Shown here: piece by piece, positions 46,456 through 58,546 of the stretch
How positions within the stretch are numbered: position 1 is the first letter of the stretch
Layout of the letters: the number at the start of each line of letters is the position of its first letter
Origin: Xenoacremonium recifei
Lineage: Eukaryota > Ascomycota > Sordariomycetes > Hypocreales > Nectriaceae
Direction: 5' to 3'
Length of the DNA stretch: 64,000 bases
Assembly: GCA_012184525.1 (NCBI GenBank)
Contig: WOFQ01000048.1
Span: forward strand, 1-64,000
Program-made: the position numbers and the translations under genes
Notes under the pieces: model-generated
What the model was told of the DNA's origin: nothing
Database searches by the model: none
Seen by the model: the letters and a program-made list of their open reading frames with translations, nothing else

Positions 46456-47607
46456 ATGTTCCGCTCTAGATTCGTTCCTGCGCAAAGCTCCCGGCATCGG
46501 ACCGCCGCTCTAGCTCTTTATCGTGCCCTCTTGAAGACAGGTCGAAAAATTCCTCTTCCGGAGAACCTTCAACAAAGAGGGCCTGTGCATCCCGTTGTCC
46601 ATCTCGTCAAAAAGCGCTTTGCCAAGAACGATGCGTACACCAGCCTTCGACTAGTGTATGCATCAATGGCTGCTGGATATAAGGTAGGAAGCTTCTATGT
46701 TCGCTCAAGACACTCAGCTAATCAAATCTAGTTCTTGACCATATTCACGGATGGACAAACTCCCAACAGCCCGGAACACAAGCAAATCGTTCGCTACCTC
46801 CAGGCTCGCTCACAACAAGCAGAGACCTCCCGCTCCAAAGCCCCGTCACCCGAGTCCGAGATCACCGATTACGATCCTCCACTACTTAGCAAAATCTCGA
46901 GACCAAGCGAACCGCCCAAGTACATCTCGACCGTTCGGCCTCGACCCAGATCCGAGCTTCAGGGTGAACGCAAAGTCCCCCACGTAGTTGCAACAGCTGA
47001 GGGAGTACCATTCCTTCGCGCCAAGAAGCCTCAGCCCCGTGCCTTATCACGGTCAATTGGAAAGAAGACCAAAGTGCTCCTGCGGAAAGTCTACAAGGTC
47101 GCAGATATCGAGGATGAATTGATGCCTAATGCCCATGCTGAAGACAACTGGGACCGGCTTGTCAATAAGCAGATGAAGTCGGAGGGACTGGAAGTTGATA
47201 TGACAAGAGACGGGCCCCTCGAGACATACTACTGGCCACTGCATCTGGCTCGTATCTGGCTGAATCGGCAGATCAATGCTACTTGGGTGGACTTCGTCGC
47301 TCGTGGCAGAGCACTACAGAAGATTGTGGAAGATGAGAAGGCATGCGCCGAGCAGGAAAAGCTCGGCCACACGGGACTAGAGATAAACACGGCCCCGAAA
47401 GGTGATACCACCATATCACAGAAACCTGATACAAAACACGACCAAACAACTCCGACATTTGAGGATCCGTTCCTCTCCAAAGAATGGGCTGCAAGGGTAC
47501 GACGCGAGGAGGAGCGACGACGAAAACCGAACGACAGAAACAGCAAAGAAGATGAAGAAGACGGCCTGCTAGATATGGAACAGTTTAAGGCTCGTCTGAA
47601 AGCTTGA
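46456..47607 (+). CDS. LYR-motif protein with extended C terminus
   Basis: Exons 46456-46683 and 46732-47607 give 367 residues; the intron is 48 bp and the junction reads AGYK/FLTIF. The N-terminal 80 residues carry the LYR signature in AALALYRALLKTGRKIPLP (about residue 20) followed by a helical KKRFAKN segment, as in small mitochondrial LYR proteins that bind acyl carrier protein or iron-sulfur assembly proteins. The remaining 280 residues are unusual for the family: a disordered linker, then LRKVYKVADIEDELM and a conserved-looking helical block PLHLARIWLNRQINATWVD, then a charged tail. The N terminus (MFRSRFVPAQSSRHRT) is basic and free of acidic residues, consistent with mitochondrial import. 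The start is the first in-frame ATG. Confidence 0.83.
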
Positions 47608-48833
47608 CATACGAAATATCCTTGTATCGATACAGAAGAAGGACTGGAGTTTCACCACGGACACACTGTTGGTATGCGGTGTTTGTTATAATAGGATACC
47701 CATCACTGTACTAAATGTATATTCATGCACTATCTTTGATGCCAGAGAAGGTGCCAAATCTAATAGACTTAAACAAATATAAAAGTCCTTTCTCTTACTC
47801 AGAGGGCTAGTGGTTAGGTAGCGATGGAGAAGTGAGGGCGACCGGCCGACTTGGTAGATAAGAAATTGATGTCAAGCCCGGGTCCTCGACAGCTCAATGA
47901 TGCTAACGCGATAGAGAAACAATGTCTTCTTTAGAAAAAGCCCAGGCCTTTAACATAACGCTATTCCAGCTTCCCAGACTATCGGAATCCTGCTTGTCAA
48001 CGGTCTAAGTTAAAAGTACCGCGTTCGCCCCGCGACGGCCCGCCCAGTGCCGACACTACGGTATACACCTGTCAATTCTTCAGAAGCCGGGCGCCTCGTC
48101 CAGGTTCATGGCAGATGTCAGATTATCAATGACATAGGTGGATTTGCAGGCTAATTGCTATTTTCCTCCTCCGACTCCAAGTTATATTTCAGATTCCGCA
48201 TCGCAAATTACCTCTTCAGCCAACACCACCAATACCAGGCCAAGAGGTTCTATGAGGTCTTGATAAGGTGGAACTGAGGTAGTATTGCGCCTGCGCCATC
48301 CACCCACCCATGACATAGTGCTTCACAAGCTGTGAAGCACTCATACAGCCAGTATTAATTCGTCGAACCAATTTGATGTAAATTTTCAAGCTTGTAATTT
48401 GGATCGTCCTCTTGATCAACAGATTTCATAAATTTGCAATGCCTTGACAGACGTGACAAGGGTCGAGAAGCGTGAACCAGCCATGGGTTTCGGAAGACGG
48501 AGGAAATCACCCGGATGGGACTAAGACGAAAGCTGCCACTGACGTCTCCTCTCTCAACTCCACCCCCAGATTCAACCTCCTGCACCATCGCCTCGTCTTG
48601 GATCAAAAGGACGCACTCATTTACAGCAGCCTTAGGCGCAGGTTTCCCTCGGTGGTCTTTGTCGCAGAGCCCACGGCGACTTGCTAGGGACAATAGGCCT
48701 GCCGCCACGGAACCGGGATCGCCAGTACATATCCAGCAAGACGCCTCCCCGCTTCCTTCGTCTCCTCTTGTAGACCCTATATCGCCTTACCCATGACGAC
48801 GGGGAGTGTCTGCTGACGACGGGAGCCACGCCC
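47608..48833. other. Intergenic region upstream of bZIP gene
   Basis: About 1.2 kb with the 3' region of the LYR gene and the promoter and leader of the bZIP gene. A frame 48515-48796 overlaps the leader but lacks recognisable content. No other gene seen. Confidence 0.5.
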
Positions 48834-51083
48834 ATGTCCTCTGCCAAAGTTTCAACCGCCTCGAGTGCTTTGCACTCGATCGACAAGGATTCGCCTTCGA
48901 CCAAGCTCTCCGGCGATCCAACAGACTTTCCTTCAGCCCCAGATGCTATAATAACAGATGCTCCGGCTACGGCCGCTTCACCCTCTCGTGTGGACGACTC
49001 AGCTCCAGATGACCCAACTTCAAATGATTCTTCGGCTCAGAATCCCGAAGTCTCTAACACAGCCTCCACCAATACCCGCAAGCGATCAAAGCCTTCAGAT
49101 TGTAATGACGAGGAGGAGAAGAAACGATCAAGGGGCCGGCCTCGGCTTGAAACCACTGATGAGAATGCCCAGGATGTAAGTACTCCGTCTCGTTTTGTCT
49201 CAAGTCACCACTTCGTACAACTCTGGTGGCTCTCTAAGACTCTCCTGGTCTAACAACACACAAAGCGCCGTCGCACACAAATCCGCCTAGCTCAGCGCGC
49301 CTATCGGCAGCGCAAGGATGAAGCCATTACGACTCTAGAGCAAAAGGTCAAGGAGCTAGAACAAGTCAATGAAAACATGGGGAAGGAGTTCATGGACTTT
49401 TACGACTTCCTTCTCTCTCAAGGCATGCTGGAGAGCGCCCCTGACGTTGCTCGACGCCTCAACGATACAACCAGGAAATTCCTCTCCTTGGCGCGTAAGG
49501 CTGGCGAAGAAAGCTTTGAAGATGTTCCCGAACAGGCTCCGGCGGAGACGAAGAAAAAGGGGACGCGCGCGCGGAAGGGATCAAAACAGAGTCCGGTCTC
49601 TCCCAAGACAAAAGAGGAGAGCGACTCGAATTCGGGTGCTGGATCTCGACCCAGCCTTTCGAACAGTCATTCAAACGACCGTCTCTCTCCAAGCAGTGCG
49701 TCCCAACACTCTCAGCGTCAGGATGACATCTCTCCACCTCATGACATCCAACAGCAGAGAAGCGATCCTCTGCTGCAGCCGAATACCCAACTAGGGATTG
49801 ATACTACTCACGCTTCCAACACCATTGCCCCAGCGGAAGTCAATATGCCAACCGATATGACTGTGAACAATGGAGCACAACCTTCAGCATCTCTCCCTGC
49901 TGCCAATACTCTTTCTAGCTTCGGTTATGAAGTCATCACCGAACCAACCGTCACAAACGCAAGCTTTCCGATATTCGATACACAAGGCCAACTCCCGCTG
50001 TTCGATAACTTCTTCAATGCGTCGCCATTCCCTGCTCTACCTGCACCATCCTCGTATGCTTTCCAGGAAAGCAGCTTCGGGCGTCGATTGCAGAGGTCAA
50101 CTCTAGAAGCAGGACTTCGACTAGTCACGATGGAACATCCGCCGCCGCATCGTTACGCCGCGGTGTTTGGCTTCTGTCTACTTTTTGAATCCCGTGAGGC
50201 TATCATGAGGCGATTATCAATAGGTTTAAGTAGGACAAGTGGTGAGACAATGAACATTTGGAGGTTCCCCTTCACGAATCTTGGAGGTGCTGGTACTTTC
50301 TTCCCAAACAGCATGGGCAACGTCGGAATGGCAGGTCAAGGAACAGGAATCAGTGAAATTACGAGCAAGACCCAGGGTATCCGCGAATTGTTCAAACCTT
50401 CGGAGTTGACGGGGTTTTCCATGGGCCCCTTCAGTCCAGAGGTCGAATCAACGCGGGATGGCCGACTTGACCAGCGACTGCGGATGATGTATCAAGGGTT
50501 CGAGGGCGACTTCTTCGACGCCGCAGAAGTCGAAACGTACCTACAGCGATACGGAGTCATCATTCCGGAGCATGCCGATTACATCGAGGCCGAGGTAGAT
50601 GTGGCCGCTTTGCAAGGCGCATCCGGTCTGGGTCAGGGAGCCGGGAATTCGATGCCAAGCCTTCCAAACAACATGAACGCCATGAACAATATGTGGTCCG
50701 GCAATGGCTCGTCATCCTTGGGCTCTTCTAATATGGCGGATGCTTCAATGATGGCACCATCCATGGGTTCGCTGGTCCCTGATACTACATTTTCGGGACC
50801 TCCTTTCGATCCCGGCTTGGTAGCATTTGCCGGAGCTCCCGGCCTGATGAATCGAGGCTGGGGGAACGAATCCGCAAATAATTGGATGAAGACCAAGGTG
50901 ACGATTGATGTAGGGCGGCTGGTGAACGGTGAGTATTTCCCTGCCCCTACAGCCGGAGACAGGGCTGGAGGCTAATTCTTGGTAGAAATGGTGTCTCGAG
51001 CAGTTTGCCTAGGCAGGACACCTGGGATGCGACCCAAAGACGTAGACAAGGCGTTGCTAATCGCAGCTGGCCTAGGTCAGTGA
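48834..51083 (+). CDS. Yap-like bZIP transcription factor
   Basis: Exons 48834-49175, 49266-50928 and 50986-51083 give 700 residues. The bZIP starts at the exon 2 boundary: basic region RRRTQIRLAQRAYRQRKD (about residues 115-132) followed by a leucine-zipper heptad (TLEQKVKELEQVNENM). The LAQRAYRQRK core is of the fungal Yap/Pap1 type. The position that is usually the DNA-contacting Asn is Ile here. The middle is disordered and Ser/Gln/Asn-rich. A folded segment MEHPPPHRYAAVFGF (about residue 390) and a second around LRMMYQGFEGDFFD follow. The last small exon adds EMVSRAVCLGRTPGMRPKDV, a cysteine-bearing tail common to this fungal bZIP group; without splicing the frame would end in an unlike 16-residue tail. 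The start at 48834 is inferred, with upstream ATGs excluded by frame. Confidence 0.87.
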
Positions 51084-52107
51084 GGAGCTTAACGAGCTGA
51101 ATCATGACATAGTTCGCAACTAGAGAAGGCTTCCAGGCTTTCCCAAGCACACGAAAATTCTGGAGTTCTCGAGAAAAAGAAAGAGTGGTCAGCGAGACAT
51201 GAAGAAGCAGGCCGTTATTAGACGGTGTTTGATCATCTATAGGGTAACGACGTTAATGACATGTATTGGGCGGTGAGAGATCACGGCACTTAATATCGAT
51301 AATTGCACCGCACAAATTACGACCTTTTCCTATCCAATTGAGGTGCGATATCTATGATGTGATTTCATGGCACCCAAGCTCTTGGGGACCAGACCGCAGG
51401 GATCCGGCCAGGGTCTGATGCAGGGTCCTCTGGCTCTGGATTGGACGTCTCGTATCACGTTCTAACAGAACCAAGGGATGACCAGAATGTTGGCTGGGCG
51501 GGCGCGTTGTCTGGCCCAGGACTGACCTGACCCAGCACAGATTGCGCGACTCATGTGCTGTCTGCATGTGTCCGGAAAGGTTATCTCGAGGCGTGACTCG
51601 ATGACGATTACCTAATCTGAAGACGGCGGCTGCGATACGTTCCTTAGGTACCGTGAGGCACAGTACAGTACGGAACCGGGCAAGATGCCCCGCGACGTCT
51701 TCTAGAACCCCGCCGGATCGTCGACCATCTTTCTCAGCCGTATCTCTTCTCTTTCTTTCTTTCCCACACCAAATATTGCGCTGTCAGTTGATTTGAGGTC
51801 CTGCTTCAGTCGCAACCCATTCGCCATTATATTCGGCTTCCAGACGCCTGACTTTGGACGGCGGCCGTTTTTTCCCCCAGTGGCTGCCACGTTGGAGCCA
51901 TCGACGTCACTCGGCAAGCCCCGCGATTCCTATTGCGAACAATTGCATCCCCTCCGAAGCTCTCCCTCTGCGCGCTATCTAGGCCCCACGAATTCCCCCC
52001 CTCGCATTTACCGATTTCTGTTGCAGCGAGCAGCCTAAGGATTTCTCAAATCCTCATACAGGCAGTAGAGATTTTGTCAGAAGCTCGCAGCAAACCTGAA
52101 GGCCGCG
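51084..52107. other. Intergenic region between bZIP and SPATA20-like genes
   Basis: About 1 kb. The left part is the bZIP 3' region, the right part the promoter and CT-rich leader of the next gene. It holds a ccttaggtaccg palindrome-like site near 51640. No gene seen. Confidence 0.5.
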
Positions 52108-54422
52108 ATGGTAGCCTCCGAATTGACAGCCTCAGCCAGGGCGATGGGGACCATCCCCGTGGGAACCGCCGTTTCGGGAGATAGCGGCACCTCTTCGCAA
52201 CCGCTGCCAGCCTTGAAGAACCGCGTGGGTGGGAGCAAGAGCCCGTATGTCAACGGCCAGGCGGGCAGCTTGGTGCAGTGGCAGCTGCTCGACGACGAAG
52301 CCGTTGAGCGCGCGAGGAACGAGAACAAGCTCATCTTCCTTCATATTGGCTACAAGGCATGCCACTGTAAGCGAATCGCACGCAATCCTCTGACAAGCTT
52401 GTGCGCTGACCAAAGACAGATTGTCGCCTCATGCTCTCCGAGTCGTTCTCGAACCAGGACTGCGCTTCAATTCTCAACGAGTTCTTCGTCCCCGTCATCG
52501 TCGACCGCGAAGAGCGGCCAGATCTCGACACCATATACATGAACTACGTTCAGGCTGTCAATAGTCAGGGAGGATGGCCCTTGAACCTCTTCTTGACACC
52601 AAACCTGGAACCCGTCTTTGGAGGGACATACTGGCCCCTATCAGGCGCCCGCCGGCGCACCACTGACGATAGCGCGGACGAAGTGCTGGACTTCCTCACC
52701 ATCCTCAAGAAAATGCGAGATGTCTGGAGCGACCAAGAGTCCCGCTGTCGGAAGGAAGCCACTGAGGTCCTTGAGAAGCTGCGAGAGTTTGCGGCCGAGG
52801 GTACTTTGGGTACCAGAGCCATTTCGGCAACATCATCCATACGGCCGTCTGGATGGAGTGCCCCCGCTGTCTCTCACGGTGCCGCAGAAAAGGAAAAGGA
52901 GGGAGGAGTTTCCAGTGACCTTGACTTGGACCAGTTGGAGGAGGCATACACCCATATCGCCGGAACCTTCGACCCAGTGTGTGGAGGTTTCGGGCTGGCT
53001 CCCAAATTTCCGACCCCGCCCAAGCTGGCCTTTCTACTTCGTCTTTTAAAGTTTCCTCAGGCCGTTCAGGATGTTGTTGGGGAGGCAGAGTGCAAGCTTG
53101 CTACTGATATGGCGCTGGAAACTTTGAGGAAGATTCGCGACGGGGCGCTGAGGGATCACGTTGGAGGGACGGGCTTTGCTCGCTGCTCCGTGACTCCTGA
53201 CTGGAGCATTCCCAACTTCGAGAAGTTGGTCGCGGACAATGCTCTCCTGCTTTCTTTGTATCTTGAGGCGTGGAAGACTAGCGGTGGAAAGGAGGACAGC
53301 GAGTTCTACGACATAGTGCTCGAGCTCGCAGAGTACCTCTCCTCGGCCCCAATTGCCCTGCCCGAGGGCGGCTTTGCGTCGAGCGAGGCGTCCGATTCAT
53401 ACTACAAGCGTGGCGACAGGGACATGCGGGAAGGCGCTTATTATACCTGGTCGCGCCGCGAGTTCGACGCCGTGCTCAACGAAATCGACAAGGACATCAG
53501 CCCCGTTCTGGCGATCTACTGGGATGTCAACGAGGATGGCAACGTCGACGAGGACCACGACCCTAACGATGACTTCATCAACCAGAGTATTCTCAGAGTT
53601 AACGGGACCATCGAGAAGCTGAGCTCCCAGGTCAACATTCCTGTTGATAAAGTCAAGGAGTACATCCATACCGCGAAGACAGCACTGAAGGCGCGGAGGG
53701 AAAAAGAACGGGTGCGACCAGAGATCGATGATAAGGTCATCACAGCGTATAACGGACTGGTGATCTCTGCATTGGCTCATACGTCTGCTGCACTCAAGGA
53801 CTTGAAGCCGGAACTGAATGAGAAGTACCTGAGCGTTGCCAAGAAGGCCGCGGCATTCGTGCAGTCCAAGCTGTGGGATGAGAGCGAACAACTTCTCTAC
53901 CGAGTTTACAAAGACGGCAAGGAGGTCAAGGCCTTTGCTGACGACTACGCCTACCTCATCCGCGGTCTTCTCGATCTCTTCGAGGCCACTGGCGACGAAT
54001 CCCATCTTCAATTCGCTGATACCCTCCAACGTAAGTGTTTCCTGATTACTCACGACCCCTGACAACAGTCCACTAACATCTTCCCAGAGATCCAAATCTC
54101 GCTCTTCCTCGACCCAGCAGGCGGCTTCTTCTCCACCACATCCTCCTCCCCTCACACTATCCTGCGCCTCAAGGACGGCATGGACACCTCGCTCCCCTCC
54201 ACCAACGCCACCACCGTGTCCAACCTCTTCCGCCTCGCGGACCTCCTCAGCGACGACGCTCTGGCCACCACCGCCCGCGAGGCCATCAACGCATTTGAGC
54301 CGGAGATGCTGCAGCATCCTTGGCTGTTCCCGGGCTTGCTCGGAGGCGTGGTGTCTGCGCGGCTCGGCGTGCTGAAGAGCGCTGTTAGTGTGACTTACAA
54401 GCCTAAGAGGCTGCAGGCTTGA
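52108..54422 (+). CDS. SPATA20/DUF255 family protein (thioredoxin-like plus glycoside-hydrolase-like barrel)
   Basis: Exons 52108-52366, 52420-54030 and 54088-54422 give 734 residues. N-terminal thioredoxin-like DUF255 domain: the GNK-like ARNENKLIFLHIGY strand leads to the redox motif Cys-His-Tyr-Cys (about residues 85-88), followed by FVPVIVDREERPDLD and GGWPLNLFLTP. The C-terminal two thirds form an alpha/alpha barrel of the six-hairpin type, with GGFGLAPKFPTP, HVGGTGFARC, PNFEKLVADNALLL, YYTWSRREFD, KVITAYNGLVISAL and FADDYAYLIRGLLDL. The molecular role of the family is not settled. Intron 1 splits the tyrosine codon of the redox motif. The usual motif is Cys-His-Trp-Cys, so Tyr is a mild change. 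The long minus-strand frame 53397-54446 is a mirror of this gene. Confidence 0.93.
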
Positions 54423-54696
54423 AACCCCGGTGGGAGATGTATACATAGGTTGTTATATAAGGCAAGGTAGTTATAGATATCCTGGCGAATTGGATAGCGC
54501 CGAAACCGAAATATACTGGCTTGAATAGATTCTGTGATCAAGGATTTGAATTTTCTCATCAAGGGTATCTAATCTACAACAGCGGCTCCCCCTCACGTCT
54601 CCGTCCTTCCGCTTTGTCCGCTGTCTGTTCTTAAAGTTCATTTCTCGGTACAGATACAGTTAACAGAGTCTGAGTATGGCCCGCTTGGGTCTGCCT

Positions 54697-56549
54697 TCAC
54701 GATCCTGTAGCACCCTTCCTCAACAGGCCAGAGAAGAAGTTCTGTAGCTGCTCGTTGTCCATATCTTTTGCCATGTTCTCCGACGGGGTTCCTGCCTCAA
54801 CAGCCTCCGAATCTGAGTTAGACGTGTATGCATTGCGGTCCTAGAATCAGTCAGCGTGTGTCAGTCCGGGTACGAGATGCGGGGCTTACCTTGAGACGCT
54901 GGAGCATGTCGTCGGCGTCGACTTGGATACCGCCCATATTGAATTGTACAGGTCCAATATGTTCGCTCACAGTTTTCTCGTGGTCGAAGTTCATCAGTTG
55001 TGTCGCTCTTGTGACGGCATTTTCTGTGGGTGCCTTTTCGGGAACCTTGGCCTTGAAGGCCTCAAGGATCTTGAGTTGGCGTTCTAAGAAATCCTGTGTA
55101 TCTTCGCTCTCTACACCGACCCAGTGCTCACCGTGCATAGCATTCTCGACAACTGCAAGGCCACCGCTTGAGGGATCTCGACACCAATCCTCATATTGTG
55201 CTGTAGCACTATTTTGCTGAAGAGGTGGCTCGTTAGCCTCAATAGATGCCCTCTTTGCATTTTCGAGTTCTTCCAGGTCGGCGGGTAGGCCGGTTTGAGA
55301 GGTGTTTATGTCCTCTGACCATGCGCTGGAAATCAGTTCAGCATCGAATGTCCCGCCGAGCACACGAATCTTGCCCCAAGAGTCCCAGTTCGGGGGCACG
55401 ACGATCTTATCACGATCAATGACATTATGTTTTAGTGGGTGGCGTTTGAGTAGAGATGTAATTCCAAGGGTGGAATGGATGAGAGAAGGTAGTTGGGACG
55501 GCGAGTTTTGCGAGGTATAGATCAAGGAGGCACCATCTATTTAGCTGTTAGTCAAAAGTGAACAAAGGTAGCGACGCCGTCGCTCCAACTTACGCCTCAA
55601 AAGTACGGTTCGGAGATATTGCAATACAGTGTCGAAGTCGGGTTCTTTCCATCCCTGGCTCTTTTCCAGAAATTCCATCTTTTGGGCCTGGTAACTGTCA
55701 GTAAAATAAACGATGTCGGTGACAAGCGGGCTACTTACATTTTGGCAGACGACACACAGGGGCAGTCCGAGAGGCTCTTCCCACTCTCCTGGGCCCAACG
55801 GTAGTGAGCTGTCGCCATCGCCGCTTGTGACCGTCGCGGAGAGTGTTCCGTCCAAGTTTGTTGATGCTCCTCCACGTCCTCTCTCTTTCCAGGCGGACAT
55901 TGTCTCGAGCATGATTTCGCGCTTGTCTTCACTCAGGTGCTCGGTCACCTGGTGAAAGACTTGAATCCATGTCCATAGTTGTCGTAACCAGGTATGGGGC
56001 TGCGACCAGTCGAGGAGGATAACGAGGGCGGTGTTGGGTATGGCCTCAGGGGTGAGGAGGGGCGCAATGAGAGAGGCGAATTCGCTTGAGGGTTGTGAGA
56101 GGAGGTAGAGAGATACGCGGGCGAGAGTATCTAAGCAGGTCAGTATCGAGACACAGCGAGAGTCGAAAGCATAAAACATACCATCCTGGTCGGCATCGAG
56201 GACATCATAATATGTGTATCCCAGTGCGAAGTTGTTCGCTATCGGTGGCATCCTTTGCCGGTCGAAGTTTCGCCTTGACTCGGAGCTGGAGAGCGATTCG
56301 AGGAAGTCTCGTTGCGATTCGGGAGTTCCGCCTGATGGGTCATTAGCGTTCTGTTCTATGTCACGGCAGAGGACCAGACATCTGTTTCTTCTTACCTAGT
56401 ACAATGAGGTTCTTCTCTGGGAGCCGTTTACCGCTGGCCACAGAGTCGAGCATCGACGTCCAAAGATCCTTCTTCTGTTCGCCATTGCGACCGTCCGTAT
56501 CCCCGGACCCCGTGGTGTAGGTCGAAACTCGGTTTGCACTGGCAGTCAT
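54697..56549 (-). CDS. Cytoplasmic dynein light intermediate chain
   Basis: Six minus-strand exons, 56396-56549, 56182-56331, 55739-56130, 55594-55687, 54890-55536 and 54697-54840, give 526 residues. It is the dynein-1 subunit that binds the heavy-chain tail with a G-like domain and cargo adaptors with its C-terminal helix. N-terminal DLWTSMLDSVASGKRLPEK is typical; then KNLIVLGG, LGYTYYDVLDADQD, ALVILLDWSQPHTW, LCVVCQN, and HNVIDRDKIVVPPNWDSWGKI. The last exon contains MDNEQLQNFFSGLLRKG, matching the adaptor-binding helix. The nucleotide-binding P-loop is degenerate: the loop is GGTPESQR, without the Gly-Lys-Ser/Thr. Joining of the very short exon 4 (31 codons) restores SQGWKEPDFDTVLQYLRTVLL. 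It is divergent from the RRM gene. Confidence 0.92.
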
Positions 56550-57357
56550 CCTGGCGGTATCCGAATCTCTCGGCTCGCGTATGGTATGAAAGAGCTATGC
56601 GGATAGGCGCCGGAAGTCTGTCCGTTTATCCCAGAGAGCGAAGGACAAAGGCGCAAGCTTCCGATATGGCATGAAAGAGAACCGCGAGGGGTGTTCTCCT
56701 CAACGCGTTCTGGAGGGCGGGATGTTAATGGGAGGGGACAAACGCGGTCGCTTGTTCGATCGACGGTGGACAAAGGGGATAGAGGCGAACGCTTTCTATG
56801 GATATCGTAGGGGCATCTTTGCTCGGGCGGCGGCGGGCGGAACAAGAACAAGACGGTGCAGGCGATGCTGATGCAGTAACAAATACTCCAGGATCTCGGG
56901 TGCGCAAAGACGCAGTTGTTCGTCAATGTCTCAGTCTCGGCCTGCGCAACCGGCGATTGCTCGAGTCTCTTCACTGACCTCCCTTCATCAGAAGCCCATG
57001 GACGTGTCCAGGATGAGTAGCAACGGGGTCGGGACTGTTAGCGTCGGTCCGGAAATTGTCCCGCGATGGACAGAGCTCATTGGATTGGAGCTGCCCTGGA
57101 GCTTAAAGTCTTCAGGGACTCGTGCAGGCTCGTTGCACTGGAACCCGCCTGTAAATTACCCGATCCCAGCCACAAGCACGGACGTTTCAACGGCAGCTGC
57201 AGTGGATGCGACCTGGCCTGGCCTACTTGTAGAAGCTTGCTCAGAGTGGGTCATGAATCCATGAGCGTCAGCCTTGCATCGAAAAGTTGCCTCCTCCAAT
57301 AGAGACCGTCGTTGCGCCAAACAACATCCAATTCAACTCGTTCCCTAAGCTGTCACG
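56550..57357. promoter_or_regulatory. Divergent promoter of dynein LIC and Ist3 genes
   Basis: 808 bp between starts. A plus-strand frame of 112 codons (56926-57264) is present but shows no family resemblance and is not called. Confidence 0.45.
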
Positions 57358-58411
57358 ATGAATCAAATACGCGCCATCCAGGCGCTAAACAAGAAAGAAA
57401 TAGAGGCGGGAATGTAAGTATCGCGACGCCTCGCATCTCACGCGCAAACCAGAGTTGCTAACAGGCAGATGCAGTTCTCCCGAAGCCTCGTGGCACACAG
57501 ACTACCGCGACACAGCTTACGTCTACTTCGGCGGTCTCCCCTACGAACTCTCCGAAGGCGATGTCATAACAGTGTTCTCTCAGTTCGGAGAGCCCGTCTT
57601 TCTGAAGTTAGTGCGCGACAAGGAAACGGGTAAATCGAAGGGCTTCGGGTGGCTCAAGTACGAGGATCAACGCAGTACCGATCTGGCTGTCGACAACTTG
57701 GGTGGCGCAGAAATTGGCGGCCGATTAGTTCGTGTGGACCATGCGCGATACAAAGCGCGCGACGACGAGGATCCCGAGGAGTTCAAAGTCGGCTGGGAAG
57801 ATGTCATGCGCAAGGAGGGCCAGAACTTGTCAGAGGAGAGCAGCGAAGACGAGGAACCACAACGGCCGATGCTACCAGAAGAGAGGGAGTTGGCGATATT
57901 GATGCGAGATCATGACGATGACGACCCTATGAAGGGATTCCTGATTGAAGAGAAGAAGAAGGAGGTAGAGGAAGCGCGCCAAAGAGCAGATAAGAAGGAC
58001 AAGAAACCCAAGCACAGACATCACCATCGCTCGCATCGCTCGCGAAGAGACGATGACGACGATCGACCCAGGAGATCTCGAAGAGACGATACCCCAGAAG
58101 ACAAAGAGCGACGCAGTGAACGGGATTCAAGACGGCACAGAGAAAGAGATAACTCACGAGAACGCACCAGCCGACGAGACCGTAAAGACGAGGACGAGAA
58201 TGAAGATAAGGAAAGGCGGAGGCGCCGTGATCGTGAACGCGACCGCGAACGGGGAGGAGATCAGGGCCGTCGAAAACATGACCGAGAAGGGCGAGAAGAC
58301 TCTTACCGCTCAAGGCGTCGACATGACAGAGATGAAAGAGATGACAGGGACGATACCAAAGGGCCAAGCAGACGGAGCAGAAGCCGATCGCCTCGCCGGC
58401 ATAGAGATTAA
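57358..58411 (+). CDS. IST3: RES-complex RRM protein (Ist3/Snu17/RBMX2-like)
   Basis: Exons 57358-57413 and 57475-58411 give 330 residues. It is the RRM subunit of the pre-mRNA retention and splicing complex, which joins the activated spliceosome with Bud13 and Pml1. The N terminus MNQIRAIQALNKKEIEAG and the SWHTDYRDTAYVYFGGLPY lead into the RRM; RNP2 is YVYFGG (about residue 34) and RNP1 is KSKGFGWLKY (about residue 75). VDHARYK follows the RRM, which is the region that binds Bud13. The rest is a long Arg/Asp/Glu/Ser-rich tail (RRDRERDRER and similar), far longer than in yeast but common in filamentous fungi and animals. Stop is convergent with the PROPPIN stop, 135 bp apart. Long antisense frames in the tail are artefacts of Arg/Asp codons. 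Confidence 0.92.
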
Positions 58412-58546
58412 ATATTCAGCGCTTATAATCAAACACGCCCTGGGGCAAAGAACAACCAAAATCAACTATCCTGAACGCCCCCAACTCGCTAAGCAACAGC
58501 ATATAATGTGGTACACTCCATTTCCTCAGCAGGCTTCCAGCCCCGT

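Noticed and set aside
53397..54446. 349-codon minus-strand frame
   Set aside because: Lies antisense over exons 2 and 3 of the SPATA20-like gene, whose plus-strand frame has clear family motifs.
56926..57264. 112-codon plus-strand frame before the Ist3 gene
   Set aside because: No resemblance to a family and lies in a divergent promoter; may be an upstream frame only.
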